Assembly (NCBI GenBank): GCA_039111635.1
Contig: JBCAQO010000003.1
Location: 2,914,001-2,978,000 of the forward strand
Length of the DNA stretch: 64,000 nt
Source: Heterobasidion occidentale
Lineage: Eukaryota > Basidiomycota > Agaricomycetes > Russulales > Bondarzewiaceae
Direction of reading: 5' to 3'
This document shows positions 1 through 11,359 of the stretch, piece after piece. The stretch's first letter is position 1; the number at the start of each line of letters is the position of its first letter. Below the pieces are notes generated by a model that ran no database searches, was not told the DNA's origin, and saw only the letters and a list, made by a program, of their open reading frames with translations. A program made the translations under genes and the position numbers.

Positions 1-2
1 TG

Positions 3-362
3 ATGCGCAACACAGCCATAGAAAAAGCGCTCAATAGGAAGATGCGACCACGGTACTTGGGACCATTGCTGGTGATTTCTAGGAACCAAGGGGGAGCGTA
101 TATTTTGGCCGAACTTGACGGATCGGTCTTTGATCGGCCGGTGGCAGCATTCCGCATTATTCCTTACTTTGCTCGCAGATCGCTGAAGCTCGCCGACCTT
201 GAAGCCCTCCTCGACATCTCACAAGCACGCCTTCGGGCCATGGAAGAATCCCGATCGAGCGACAACGACGCTGAAGACGACAATGCCGACGAGGAGGATA
301 CCGACACCAGCTCCATCCGATCATCAGAAGACGACGATGTGGCTTCGGCGACTTCCGACTAG
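3..362 (+). CDS. gypsy pol polyprotein, integrase C-terminal end (partial)
   Basis: This is the open 3' end of a larger reading frame that begins outside the window. Its start, with KMRPRYLGPLLVI followed by GGAYILAELDGS, matches the integrase-distal beta-barrel or chromodomain-like module of Ty3/gypsy polyproteins, where 'RYLGPL-V' is a recurring signature. The last 40 residues are strongly acidic and Ser/Asp rich. The frame closes with TAG at 360-362. About 35 bp downstream begins the TGACTGAGGACAGTCA motif that recurs before the LTR. The first ATG shown is only the first Met after the window edge, not the true start. Confidence 0.75.
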   Translation: MRNTAIEKALNRKMRPRYLGPLLVISRNQGGAYILAELDGSVFDRPVAAFRIIPYFARRSLKLADLEALLDISQARLRAMEESRSSDNDAEDDNADEEDTDTSSIRSSEDDDVASATSD

Positions 363-396
363 ACCCACCCACCCACCCTTCGCTCTCTTCGGTCGG

Positions 397-430
397 TGAC
401 TGAGGACAGTCACGATTTCAGTAGGGAGGA
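397..430 (+). repeat. 34-bp direct repeat, copy 1
   Basis: The motif starts TGACTGAGGACAGTCA and ends in the purine-rich GTAGGGAGGA. It lies 35 bp after the pol stop and recurs with one mismatch at 2893-2926. The two copies bracket the antisense gene. The purine-rich end resembles a polypurine tract. Confidence 0.8.
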
Positions 431-845
431 GGATGCACAGATATACCCATTCCTTACTCCAATTCATTCGTCACAGACAAGGACTGACGCCCGATTATTT
501 CCGCATCTCTTAGTACTTTTGCCGCCGACCGACCGCCGACCGAATAGTCGGCACTCATTTTCCCCATCACTCCTTCAACTACCAAGTCGCATTGAAGACT
601 TCTTCCGATTTTGCGCAAAACCATAGGGTTTTATGCCTGTGATGATCTACTGAGGCTTCCCCTAAATATCCCAATTTATTTTCTTCATTTCTACCAAACA
701 CTTCACTTACAAATATATCTTCACACAGTCATTTCGCCAACCAACCGCCCGAACAGCGCTTCATATCTTCGCATGGTCGTTACTGTAGACTCTGGACAAG
801 TTCTATTTTACATTTTACATTCTTCTACATTAAAAGTTCTAAAAA

Positions 846-2486
846 TCAGTCATCGGGCACGAAGTCACCCGACACCGACATTTCAGAATCATCGGCCTCC
901 GACGAATCCTCGACCAGGACAACGTCCGAAGGCGCGGAAGGACCCGACCGAGCCTCAAGGGCCTCCAACTCGACCCTCCACATTGTAATCGACCGGGCCA
1001 AGAAGGCGCGCGATCCCTCAGCCACAGCAATCCGATATCTGATCTCAGACGCGACACCACGGGCAACGGACGGCGATAGGCGAGAAAGCTCGGGGGAAGG
1101 GGCGGCGGTAGCGGTCGGGCGAGTAGAGCGACTGGAGCGAGAGGGGACAGGAAGGTGCTGGGTGATAGTCGGAAGGCGCTTGACCGGCTTCCTGCTCCGA
1201 ACGGCTGCACAATGATGAGCTCAACTATCAGGATCTCCCGACGACCACTCACCTTTTGACTGGGCGATACTCTCGCCAGCCGACCGCTCAGGGACCAGTA
1301 CCTCCACCTTGCGCTTCTTCGTCGGCCGCTCATTCTCCACCGACTTCTCCCCCGACTTCGCCTTCGCCTTCGCTTTCCCCTTCTCCTTCGGCGTCCACCC
1401 AGGCTGGAAGCTACACCCCTTGCGCTCTTCGGCGCACTTAAGGCATGAGACCTGGCCCGGTCGGGTGTAGCACCGAGGGGCAACCGTGGCGAACTCGGTC
1501 GCGCACCGATGGCAAGCGTACTCGGCCTGGAAGAGGAAGTGTCAGCAAGCAACAGAGGCGGCAAAGGGAGGGGACTTACAAGAACGTCACCAGGCAACAG
1601 GCCCGGAGGATCCTGCAGCAGCTTCCCGGCTCCGTTCCGCTCTACAGGGGACCGAACGGTCGACATTCGGCCCGTTCCAGGACCGAGCGGGAGGACCACC
1701 CGACCTTCGGTCGGTGTTCGCTGCCGAGCGAACTCAACGATGACGGCGCCGGCGCGCTGCTTCCCTTCAAATCAGCCGAAGGAGTAGGGAGGGTCGGGTC
1801 CACGCTCATGCGATCCATGGCCTCAGTCGTGGAAGCGAGGTCGGCGTCGGCAGGAAGAGGATCGAGAAGGGAAGAAGAAGCGGAGGGAGGGGGAGCGGGA
1901 GAGGGAGGAAGGAAGAGAGGGAGAAGGCCAGCGGACTCTGCCTCCAGCACGGCCAATTGTCGGTTCCCCTCGTCCGGATCAACTGACCCACTAAACATAG
2001 CCTCCACCAAGGCCTCCTGACGCCGCTGACGATCTTCTTCAGCAAACCGATGGGCAGCGGCAGCCTGCGCCTCTCGTGCTTCATCGGCCTCACGTTCGGC
2101 AGCAGCCACCCGCGCAACCTCTTCAGCTAAAGCCTGTTGGTCGGCGGCTTGTCGTTGTTGGAGTGTCGCAAAGTGGGCCGCTCGCTGCGGCAGAATACGC
2201 GTTCCCCAGACCAGCCAGTCGTCCGTGGCCATATGATCGAGGCCACGCTCGGCCTCTGCGATCCAGGCGGCGAGTTCGGGCACGTCTTGCCCACGCGCCG
2301 AACGGTCGAAAACAGCCTGAAAAGACGTCAGCAGCCAGCAGCAACAAACGAAAAAGGCCGACTTACCACTCGTTTGGCGAACCCCTGCGCCCAGGCCTCG
2401 TAATCCTCGTACTCGGCGGCGCCGTCGGGAAGGGAGAGCATGTACTCCCCGAGCTTGGTTTTGAGGACAGAAAGGATGGAGGACAT
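846..2486 (-). CDS. spliced zinc-finger-like gene antisense within gypsy element
   Basis: A multi-exon gene runs against the retrotransposon. Exon 1 starts at the ATG at 2486 (MSSILSVLKTKLGEYM) and joins exon 2 at 2316 across a 50-bp GTAAGT/CAG intron. Exon 2 has a coiled-coil stretch rich in Ala, Glu and Gln, then a Pro/Ser-rich part. A later exon beginning near 1525 carries a compact six-cysteine motif, C-x2-C-x10-C-x8-C-x2-C-x6-C, followed by a Lys/Gly/Ala-rich basic run. The last exon ends acidic (EADDSEMSVSGDF) at a TGA at 846-848. Similar cysteine-rich accessory proteins accompany basidiomycete retroelements. The function is unknown; nucleic-acid binding is an inference from the cysteines and basic tail. 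Near 1699-1701 the frame between exons 2 and 3 only fits if one G is missing. Confidence 0.6.
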
Positions 2487-2723
2487 GCTGGGAAGGCCGA
2501 AAGGGTTCGGACGAGGAGATGAAGCGGCAGGAGGGTGGCGATGAGTGACTTAGTCGCTGGAGAATCAACGATCGGCAGGTGATTATGGTCACCTGACAAA
2601 GCCCCGTGCCACTGCGCTCGGCACAGACCGCGATACGCGCCACCGCTCGTTGCCGACACGCTCTCACACCAGCGTCCAGTTGGGGCACTCTAGGTCTCAG
2701 CCACTTCCTCACCTAATCAGTTG

Positions 2724-2885
2724 CCACGCCACAGCTATTCTTTCACGCCATCGCTTGTTGCCGACTCTTTCCCACATCCACGCCACAGCTATTCTTTCAC
2801 GCCATCGCTTGTTGCCGACTCTTTCCCACATCCACGCCTCCGCTCCATTTTCCACGCCACTTTTTCCGCTCCAACTCATAGCCAC
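2724..2885 (+). repeat. tandem repeat, 54-bp unit
   Basis: Two complete 54-bp units (2724-2777 and 2778-2831), identical by eye, start CCACGCCACAGCTATTC and end in a TCTTTCCCACAT run. A degenerate third unit follows to about 2885. The array lies just left of the second 34-bp repeat, between the antisense gene's start and the LTR, so it may sit in that gene's upstream region. Confidence 0.85.
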
Positions 2886-2892
2886 CAACCAC

Positions 2893-2926
2893 TGACTGAG
2901 GACAGTCAGGATTTCAGTAGGGAGGA
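2893..2926 (+). repeat. 34-bp direct repeat, copy 2
   Basis: Second copy of the TGACTGAGGACAGTCA...GGGAGGA motif, differing from 397-430 at a single position (C versus G after AGTCA). Together the copies delimit a 2.5-kb segment holding the antisense gene. Confidence 0.8.
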
Positions 2927-3136
2927 GATGATGAGCATGCACCGCGCTAGGGTCCGAGGGAGGTATTTGGGAAGCTTTGGGGAGATACCGAACAGCGCTA
3001 GACGAATACCGAAGACGCCGACTCGCACCGAACACGGTCGGTCCCTACCCGACCGACCGCAAGCCACCAAAGGACGTTCGGCAGCACTTGGGTCAGTTCG
3101 CTTACACTTCACATACTTACCATAACCGCACAGGAG

Positions 3137-3911
3137 TGTTACAATAGGTGTTTACGAGATCGGAGCCAGTATTCCGGGTCGGCCGATGTGCTCCGTGAGT
3201 CGGTCGCTCCTTATCGCTTATCTTCCCGACTTCCACATGGTCGGTCAAAGGTGATCTTGCACCATTACTTGGCCACCCTGGTCGTACGTTACTTCCTTCC
3301 TATTTTCATTGGTTCTCCAACGCCTGTTCCTGCTACCTACGCTCGGGCGACGGATCCCGAACGGTCGGGATTTCGCCATCGCTGATTAACTTTTACCTTA
3401 TCACCTTCGGAACCCATATGGACATCTCACCTACCTTCTTATCTTCTCTGTTCGCTAGGGCTTGGCGCCCAGTCGACATCTACTCTCATTTCTTGTTCAA
3501 TATCTTACTTAGGGGCTCTGTTTACTATAAAAACCTACATACAACTCTGGAATAAACCAGCTTTCGCACCCCACAGTTCAGAGCTCATTCGCACTCGTCT
3601 CAACCATCAAAATCGTCTTCGTCGACTCCCGAAAACTTGTCATCCTCATCGTTCGGCCTTGTTCGCGTTCGTACTCGTCTCTTCGCTCGTACCCCTCGTC
3701 CTCCCTCGTATATTGTCAGAGTCCTGTGTGGCTCTTGAAGCACGTAGTTGTCGGTCGCGACACTACTTTCTCGTTACCGACCGAATCCCCGACTTGACCG
3801 ACCGAACGTTCGGTCGGTGTTCGACGCAGTCCCGAAACCGTTCGGGCGCTATAATCTCACACTCCTCGCTGCTTCTCAGTACACCATCGATTTCTAAAGT
3901 CATCACTAACA
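3137..3911 (+). repeat. candidate 3' LTR
   Basis: The segment begins TGTTACAATAGG and ends CATCACTAACA, giving the 5-bp inverted ends TGTTA/TAACA typical of LTRs. It carries a TATA box at 3526 and T/C-rich sequence around it, as expected for an LTR promoter. There is no convincing ORF. The left border could instead lie right after the purine-rich motif near 2927; without the 5' LTR this cannot be settled here. Confidence 0.55.
3526..3533 (+). promoter_or_regulatory. TATA box of LTR
   Basis: TATAAAAA lies about 390 bp into the candidate LTR, in the orientation that would drive retrotransposon transcription. Confidence 0.5.
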
Positions 3912-4099
3912 ATTCCTTGTGTATTAGATACTAGCTCCAGCACCCCCTGCATTAGAGGTTGTTTTGGTGTTGTGCTCGGCACTTAGAGCCACCTCTAGCG
4001 TATCAGCGCGCTCCTCTTCTTAAGCTTCCCGACGCTGTGTCGTCTCGTCGTATGGCGATCGCGAGGCACCTTGTAAAGTGTCTGAGAGCAGGCACGTCA

Positions 4100-4246
4100 C
4101 TGCATGCGCTCCGTATAGCGCGATGGGTCACCGCATAGGATGGCGTCCCTGCAGCGGAACACATCCAGGCGATCGCTCGCGGCGCATCGACTGCGTGCGC
4201 ACCGTACAGCGCGCCAGGTCCCCGCATGGGATGGCATCCCTGCAGG
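4100..4246. repeat. short repeat, two copies in tandem
   Basis: Two related units, about 4100-4190 and 4190-4246, share a core of the form 'TGCGTGCGCACCGTACAGCG', then 'CCCGCAT-GGATGGC-TCCCTGCAG'. A third, longer copy lies at 4973-5086. The unit flanks and probably entered the decayed methyltransferase gene between them. No ORF is preserved. Confidence 0.6.
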
Positions 4247-4289
4247 TCAGGAGTGATGCGACGAGGCAGATTCCACAGGGGTAGCGCCT

Positions 4290-4985
4290 TGCTCTGCCGA
4301 GGTTGACCCAGAGCCCGCCGGGCTTGAGGACGGAGAGGAAGGGCGAGAGGAACTCAACCTCGCCATCTGCGATGTCGACGAAGAAGAAGAGGGTGGCGTC
4401 GGTGTCGTAGCGGGTGTCCTTGCCGCGCGTCCAGTCGCACTAGAGGGCCTTTGCGAGCTCGAGGAAGTCGCCGTCGTTCATGCGGACGCGCGCGGGGGTC
4501 GGCGGGTCAGGGGTTGGAATGGGCATGAGCGTGAGTGGGCGGGTGTGAGAGAGCAGAGAGCAAGGTTGGAATTTGGCTCGAGGGCGATCTCGTGTGTGAG
4601 GTGGTCGAGATCGGCGCCGGGGACGAGGAGGCAGAACTAATCCTGGCTGTCCTTCGGGAGCGCGCGGCGCAGGGCGTCCACGATGAGCGGGATCACGCGC
4701 TCGCGCTCTTCCCTGCCGTCCACACGCCAGTCGCGCAGGTGGCCCATCAGGTCCCCTACCATGACGTTGCACATGCGCACCGTCACCTCGTCCGCCTCGA
4801 ACCCGTACCCCGCGGGCGTCGTGCCCGCGATCGCGCTAGAAATCGCCGCGTTTGCCCGCACCACAGCATCCAAGCGCGCGAACTTCCCGGCGCTGTCGAT
4901 GGCCGCCGCGTACGCTGCCGACAGGCGCGTTGTGCTCATGTAGGCGTACTGCTGGTCGATCGCGACGCATTGCCTGCGTGTACAC
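4290..4985 (-). pseudogene. N2227-type (carnosine) N-methyltransferase remnant
   Basis: Read on the minus strand, the pieces appear in family order. First comes a helical N-terminal part ending with LRDWRVDGREERERVIPLI. Next is the SAM-binding motif VPGADLDHLTHEIA, where the family has VPGAGLGRLA-EIA. Then MNDGDFLELA, and finally FFVDIADGEVEFLSPF followed by LKPGGLWVNLG. These match the N2227 family, which includes carnosine N-methyltransferase. Two in-frame TAG stops interrupt it, just before the SAM motif and after LELAKAL. The key GxGxG glycines are changed to Asp, and the segment between SAM motif and MNDGDF is shortened. It is a dead copy. Repeats of one short family lie on both sides. 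Confidence 0.7.
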
Positions 4986-5086
4986 CGCACAGTGCACCGG
5001 ATACCCGCACAGGATGGCGTCCCTGCGGTGAAACACGTCGCTTGTGATCATGTAGCCGTTTCGGCAGTCACTCGCGGCGCATCGAC
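4973..5086. repeat. short repeat, third dispersed copy
   Basis: Contains CACAGGATGGCGTCCCTGCG and then CTCGCGGCGCATCGAC, the same order as in the unit at 4100-4190, with a small insertion between. It sits at the 5' edge of the N2227 remnant. Confidence 0.55.
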
Positions 5087-5725
5087 ACACTCACCTGCGT
5101 CCTCGACATGCGCGCGATACACAACTCCGTCCCAGCCCGTCCCCCACATGCGAACAGCTGCAGCATCGTGCGCTCGAACCCTTTCAGCATCAACGTACGG
5201 TGATCATACGAAACCCAGGGCAACACACCTTGGAATGTCGCTCTCGCCCACTCGATCAGCTCCAAACTCACTCTTGCCTCGCCTGCCAGCCCTCACGGCG
5301 TCCGCGGCAGCTCAAACAGCGCCACAGTCGCTTTGCGGGGCTCCGAGCTTACCCTCGCGTTAGCACAACAAGTACGAAAACAAGACGCCGTGACCGTGTC
5401 GCGTGTTCTGCGGGAGCGTCCTGATGGAAGGCACGTTATAGTTCGCCGCTGACTCTATTGCTTCAAAAGTAGCCAATGAGATGTAAGTGCAGCACAATGA
5501 ATCGAAACGGGCTCGACATGTGCCGCACCCTGCCTCCACCTCATGTCATCTGGTAGCTAAGCCCCTGCTTGTCAGGAGAACCTGTCCCTCCGGACTCCTC
5601 CCTAGACTCCTTCGTCTCCCCACCAGATAGGCTCGCGCCCCCACGGTAATCATTCGTGACCGTCGCACCATCAACCACCCCAGAATTTCCTACCCCACCT
5701 CTTCTCAAACCAAAACACTATGGTG
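5087..5725. other. no gene recognised
   Basis: Between the N2227 remnant and the helicase stop I see only short frames. A 67-codon minus-strand frame at 5068-5271 could be further decayed exon sequence of the remnant but matches nothing I recognise. Confidence 0.4.
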
Positions 5726-8202
5726 CTAGATGCGGCGCCGCTTGGACTGTCGAGCGCCACGATCGTGAGGTGCTGTGCTCAGTGTCCTTTTGCGGGATGA
5801 TGGCTGGCCGGGAGGTAGATTCTCTTGCTGAGAGGCGGAGTGTGTTATGGTCAAGCGACTAATGTAGGGGACCTCCGCACTGGTATCGAGTGAGCCCGAC
5901 GCCACGGCGAAAGCGGAAGCAAAACTCACCGTCCCACCGCACCTCGATTCACGTCCGTCAGTAGAAGCCGATGGATGTCCTCACTCTCTGTTTGCAACGC
6001 CTCAAGTTTCACTGCCGCAATCATCAGTCGACAATGTACATGTCTGGACAATATGACCACTTACAGGCATTCTTCGCCTCTCTCGTCGCTTGCGCTTTGG
6101 CCGCCCGATTTTGTAGCATCCGAGCTCGCATTGCGTCGAAATGTACGTTGAGCTCTTCCACAAAGTCGAAAAGCTGATTCCCATCCTCCTCTAGATGGAC
6201 CCAATTGAAGAGTACACGAGCCAGTTCTTCTCGGTCACGAATGAGGTGGAACTGGCTGAGGAGCGCTTCCCGTATCTCGTGAGGGATATATGACGCCCAC
6301 GGTAACACTCGGTAGCGTGGCGCATCCTTCGTGACCCATACCCTCATGCAGAACCGGTTGAGCTCGCGCACAGCAATCTCCGTCATGTTCTTGGTGAGTC
6401 GGTGGCGTATAATCAGCGGGTCGGGACTGTCTGATTCTGAAAGCCCATCGTCAGAGTGGTCCTCTCCAGCCTGATTTGCTTGCGAAATGGAGATTCCCTG
6501 ATCGTTGATCGTCTGTGTCATGAGGACCGGAGGACACAGAGATGGGGGCAGGCGACGCAGGCAGCTAGAGCAAGGTAAGCGCCGTCGTGCCGTAATGCAG
6601 CATGCCAACTCGTGGGAAGACACAGCCAGAGGTCCTCCAAATGCTCGATTGAACTCGGCAACCAAGCACTCACCTCTGGCATGGCATAGCACGATATGAC
6701 GAAGGTGCACATCCTGCATCGGTGATCGCTTATGTGCTGATTTAGGCAATTGGCCATGGCGCAGGGTGAGCACGGCGGACGGCGCTTCTTTGACGAGGTT
6801 GGTACCCATGCCCTCCTTCCTTGTTGGATGCAGATCCTCATCTGCTGCCTCTGCAGTCGACTGCAGCATGGCAGCCACATAAGAAGCCTCGATATATGTG
6901 ATCCCCACAGCATCACGCTTTGGATCGCGTCCCGCACGGCGTTCTTGCTGCATTATGGCCTCCAGCGAGTCTGGAAGTCCAACATTGACGGCAAAATCCA
7001 CCTTCCGTAAGTCCACACCCATACCAAACTTGATAGTAGCTATCACTGCAAATGTTTCGGCATCATCCATGAAGTCCTCGAGTGTACGACGTTCGGGAGC
7101 GCCATCTTCGGTTACGCCATTGTAGAGGCGTATGTTACGGTAACGCTGTTCTGCTCCAGGAGGGTGAAGGCGCCAGAGGTAGGATGCAAGGCGAAATCCG
7201 AGGTCCATACTGGGTGCGAACAGCACGACTTTGAATCTCCCATGTGCAACCCATGCGAAATCGGGAAACTCATTGCCGTTGAGACCGTGCGTCAGGGTGC
7301 GGAAAACAGTGCGTATGTTTCGTCGCTCGATGGGTCGCCGTATTATCTGATAGCCACCGTCCTGGAATCCTAGGAGCCTCACGAGAGATTTCTCGGCTTC
7401 CATAGTAAGTGTTCCTGTCATGAGCAACATCGGAATTCGAGAGGTGAGACGTGCGCAGATCCGGCCAACATCCGCATAGTCTTCACGGAATTCGCGACTC
7501 CATGGAATGAGAACATGGGCCTCGTCGATTGACAACAACGCCAAATTCTTCTCAAACTCCTTGGTGCGTAAGACTTTGTCAAACTCTGGTGACGTTAACC
7601 GCTCAGGTGACACTATAACCACAGACCAGGTACAGCGCGCCACTTCTCGGTAGAGGTTTCGACCAGCATCTTGGGCCTGCAACACACTCTCTTTATCCAA
7701 GGAGATGGCCTTGACTCCCATTCTCTCCATCTCCTTGACCTTCGGAAGGTCAGAACACAATTGAAATCTACCCGACCATCATATCACTTACTTGACTATG
7801 TGCAAGGTCTGTCAACGGTGTCACATTCAGAACGACAGGATGTTCTATGCACAGGTTGGGTGCAAAATATGTCTTTTCCTGTGTTCCTGCTAACTCCCTA
7901 TGTACGAGCAGGTGGAGGTACATGGCTGCCGTCTTTCCCTCGCCACAACCTGCTATCACAAGCTGATCTTGTCGACAGAGAATATTCGCCGTGGCTTTAA
8001 CCTGCCAATCGTGAGGCCCCTCCGGCCATTGTGTAAGGATTGTGTTGAGTGTTGCCTGGAGAAAGTTCAGGCCCTCGTTGGAGGTCCATGTCGGAGGCCA
8101 GATTCCGTGGCCATAGGCCCATAAATAAGAAATAAAGGAGAGAATGTATGATAGGAGGAAATGGATGTGACGACTTGAACAAAAGTTCACAATGCGACAC
8201 AT
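5726..8202 (-). CDS. RecQ-like ATP-dependent DNA helicase
   Basis: A superfamily 2 helicase of the RecQ type. Exon 1 (8202-7792) has Walker A AGCGEGKTAAMYL. A 52-bp intron with GTAAGT donor leads to exon 2 at 7739. That exon gives motif Ia-II (SPERL, then SIDEAH, a DEAH-type box), motif III (LMTGTL), motif V (FGMGVDLRKVDF) and motif VI (QQERRAGRD, near the RecQ Q-x-x-GRAGRD). A cysteine cluster after it (CHARGEC, then CC and CSSC) fits a RecQ zinc-binding region. Two further introns near 6060 and 5925 join a C-terminal end with the basic run QSKRRRI, a possible nuclear signal. Such helicases are expanded in Agaricomycetes and may be intact solitary genes or transposon-linked; I cannot decide. 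The ATG at 8202 is the first in frame and uncertain. Confidence 0.8.
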
Positions 8203-8647
8203 TAGTGCTTATGCACACTGATAATTCATCTTACGTGTCGTCATCTTTTTGGATATTCAGATTACAAAGATGCCTTCCATATAAGGCAAAGGGAGTCCAC
8301 CCGCCAAAGGCCCTAACTTTGATGTAGACTAGGGGAAGAGATGGAACTGCGGCGGGAACAGCGCGTCGACCAAGGCACTGCACAGCCACTTTTGCATTGA
8401 TCTCCGTGGCGCGAGTCGTCGATCGAGTTTGGACAATTCGGTTTAAATTGCAGACCAAAGCTGCTACAAGGTAGTGATTTGACAGGCCCAAAGAAAAAGT
8501 TCACAAATGAACACTCAGTGTCATGCTAAGAGTGGAGGGGTCGGGCGACTGAATATTGGAACACACATTATTGTATACGTCCAAGAGAACAGAAGAGTAT
8601 CTTTAGTCAAAAGAGAGGGTAGGTTTTACTGTCAAATAAAGGAGCAA
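8203..8647. other. intergenic, no gene recognised
   Basis: 445 bp between the helicase start and the laccase stop, both on the minus strand. It would hold the helicase promoter and laccase 3' UTR. Only short frames are present. Confidence 0.5.
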
Positions 8648-11283
8648 TCACTGAGGGAAGCCCTGGGCTTTTGGTAATGGGCGAACATGAACAGAGGGAG
8701 ACGAGGCGTTGTAGGTCGGACACAGATTCTTCCAAGAAGCTAGCATAGTGTGGAATCAGCATGAAAAGAAATGAGGTGGAAACAGTCAAGCAGACAGACC
8801 TGGCGTCGGGTCAACAAGAGGAACATCGGCAACGTCCTCAGCGAAGACAACAGCAAATCCACTGAAAAACAGTATTTCAATTACCCTGTCTTCACGAGTG
8901 GGATCGTTCAACTTACGCGGCAAGATGCCAGTCGATATGACTGTATGATGAAAGATTAAAATGGCCCAACTTTGTAAAAAGAAAGAAAAAAAAGGCTCAC
9001 CAGTGGAAGAACCAAGGGCCGGGGTTATCGGTGAAGAAGCGAATGGTTACTTCGTCGCCATCGTTACCCATACTGACCACGTCGCGGCGAATGGGATTCT
9101 CGAAATTGTATGTACTACTCCCAGCGCTGCGCACAACTGAGAAAGCATGCTGAAAGTATAGGTTATGGTAAGAACGCATCCAGAGTTGTACAGCACAACA
9201 AAGAGACTCACGCCATGTAAGTGCATGGGGTGCTAAACGTATAAACATAAGCTTCAATAATAACTCTACATGAATGTGGACTTACGGGACCACCCAGTCC
9301 GAGCGCAGGGATAACAAGTTCGACTGATTTGTTGCGTTCCACGCCATATATGCTGCCTTTAGGAAGTAGATCCTGGGCGCGCTTGACTCCGCTCATAATC
9401 TGAAGCAAGACAGGAACAGAAGGCGGAACGAATATTACATCGTTCATCGCGAAGTAAGTGTTATTCTATGCGGAAGCGCAAGCATTTCAGCAACGTTTGT
9501 GATTGACGAAATGGTAATACGATACGCACCACAACCGAAGAGACCAATCTGATGTTAATATCAGCTCCACCAGGAACAGGGTTTCCAGGCTAATGTTTCT
9601 ATCAGTGTACTTCACTCAACAACAAACCATAGCAGACGTACAGCTGCAGGATTTTCGCGCGCCTGAAAGGAAATCAGCTGCCTGTTTTGTTTGGACGTTA
9701 TTAGTCGAGATACTCACATGAAGGCTGGTTTCAAGCATTGGCAATGTGCTGGTGATGAGAGGAGTCGTCGGATCTGTGGTGGGAGCGCCTTTGTAACGCA
9801 GAATGGCAGAGTTCCGACCATTGTCAAAGCCCTGAGCGATATCATTGGGTTGCGCACGAATCCCTGAATATATGACCCATTGACTTCGGGTCGACCAATT
9901 CATCCCAAATCAACTTACAATAATTGTCAATCGTTTGATTTGCTTGGACCTGAGAAGGTATGGTCAATAAATACAGGGCAGACAGATGACATGATGCTTA
10001 CGACGACAGAATACCGTTGACCTGATGGACGTGGGATCACTGTCATCATGGAAAAGGAATAAACGAGGACGTACCAGCGAAGACTTGAATCGAGTCCACA
10101 AGCAAGGGCAGCACATTGTTGCCGTCTGCCTCGATTATGGTCATGTTGTGCTGATCGATTGAAAACACGAAGTTAGTATCGCAAGAGATGCTGACGAGCC
10201 GGAAGCGATAGCTGGATTCAAATGACAGGTCAGACACGCGCTGCGCGACAGGATCAGACGCGGAAAAGCACAATAATCACCGTTTTCCCTGTACCACCGA
10301 AACGACTGCGAGAGGGGTGGCGGAGCCATTCACGGTCCGACCTAGCCCATTGATCAAAGTTGTATTCGGTGCGCTAGTTCGAATGGGATCATATTGAGTT
10401 TGATCAGAGTGCCACAGATCAAGATACGACTGACGGGATGGTCGGAGCATCGCTGGACAGATAGTGGTACCTAGATTTTATGAAGCGCTCAGTGGCGCAT
10501 CTATGAATAGAACAGAAAATGCAGAAAATTACCAGTCGGCCAGAGTAATTACGGTACTCTCTACACATTGCAGCGTGAGGGAGGTCAATCAGGACGATGT
10601 CACATAGCAGGACAGAGCTCGACGAACCATCATCCACATCATACATGTAGGCATACGGATCGGCAGGGTCATAAATGACCAGCGGACCTCTTAAACCATC
10701 GCAGTACTGCGTAGCAATGTGCGAATGATACCAGAATGTCCCTGCTTGCCCAGGTGCATGGAAATCATATAGGAAGGAGTGTTGGGGCACAACGGGGCAT
10801 TGCGTTACAAAAGAAACGCCATCTGCCCAGTTGGTGGTATGTTGAAAAGACCGTGCCAATGCTGATAGAAGGGAGGTTCAAATGACTGACGTTTCCATTA
10901 GACGAGTGAGGATGCTCACAATGGAGGTAGATAGCTCCATCTTGTCGTCTGTCAAATCATCGTATACATTGATTTTGAATTCGTCGCCCTAGTTTATATG
11001 ACGCCTGCAGTCAGCAGCATATTCTCCGCAAGTGATGTCAAATGAAGCGGACCTTGTTAGCCTTTATCAAAGGCCCGGAAAGGTTCCACCTGCCAGGGTG
11101 GTGCTGCAAAGCGAATGCGTCTGCATTTCGAGGAAACCGAACGTCAGAAAGACGGACGTACTCGCGACTGAAACCGTCTGGAGCAATCTGCTTGTTCACG
11201 ATGTGAAGATCAGCAACAGGTCCAATGGCAGCAAAAGCGGCGGCAGGCAACAAGGCCGCAAAGGCCGCAAAGTTGTGGGGCAT
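8648..11283 (-). CDS. laccase (multicopper oxidase), one frameshift
   Basis: Secreted laccase that oxidises phenols with reduction of O2 to water, relevant to lignin breakdown. The ATG at 11283 gives a signal peptide ([19 protein letters not shown]) and then the mature start [13 protein letters not shown] can follow about 19 exons with good splice sites. All four copper motifs are present: HWHG, WYHSH, HPMHLHGH and [12 protein letters not shown]. Phe at the axial position of the type-1 copper suggests a high-potential enzyme. The end is [11 protein letters not shown], then the TGA at 8648-8650. One fault exists: directly after HWHG the frame changes by one base at the A-run 10845-10848 (T-run in the gene) before [10 protein letters not shown]. 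Everything after it is intact, so either the copy died recently or the run is a base short in the assembly. Confidence 0.92.
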
Positions 11284-11359
11284 CTCGACAGAGAAATTTG
11301 AAACGAGAGGAAGTGCAGAATCCACAAGGTAGTGATAAAAACTCAAGCAATCGCTAAGA

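Larger units (their letters stand above)
1..3911 (+). mobile_element. Ty3/gypsy LTR retrotransposon, 3' portion
   Basis: The left edge of the window cuts into an LTR retrotransposon. In order it shows the C-terminal end of the pol polyprotein (3-362, +), a segment carrying a spliced gene on the opposite strand (846-2486), a 54-bp tandem repeat (2724-2885) and a candidate 3' LTR (3137-3911). The pol tail has the chromodomain-like, basic-then-acidic end common in basidiomycete gypsy polyproteins. The gag, protease, RT and RNase H parts and the 5' LTR would lie left of the window and are not visible. The right border rests on the inverted LTR ends TGTTA and TAACA; no target-site duplication can be checked because the left LTR is missing. 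Confidence 0.75.
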
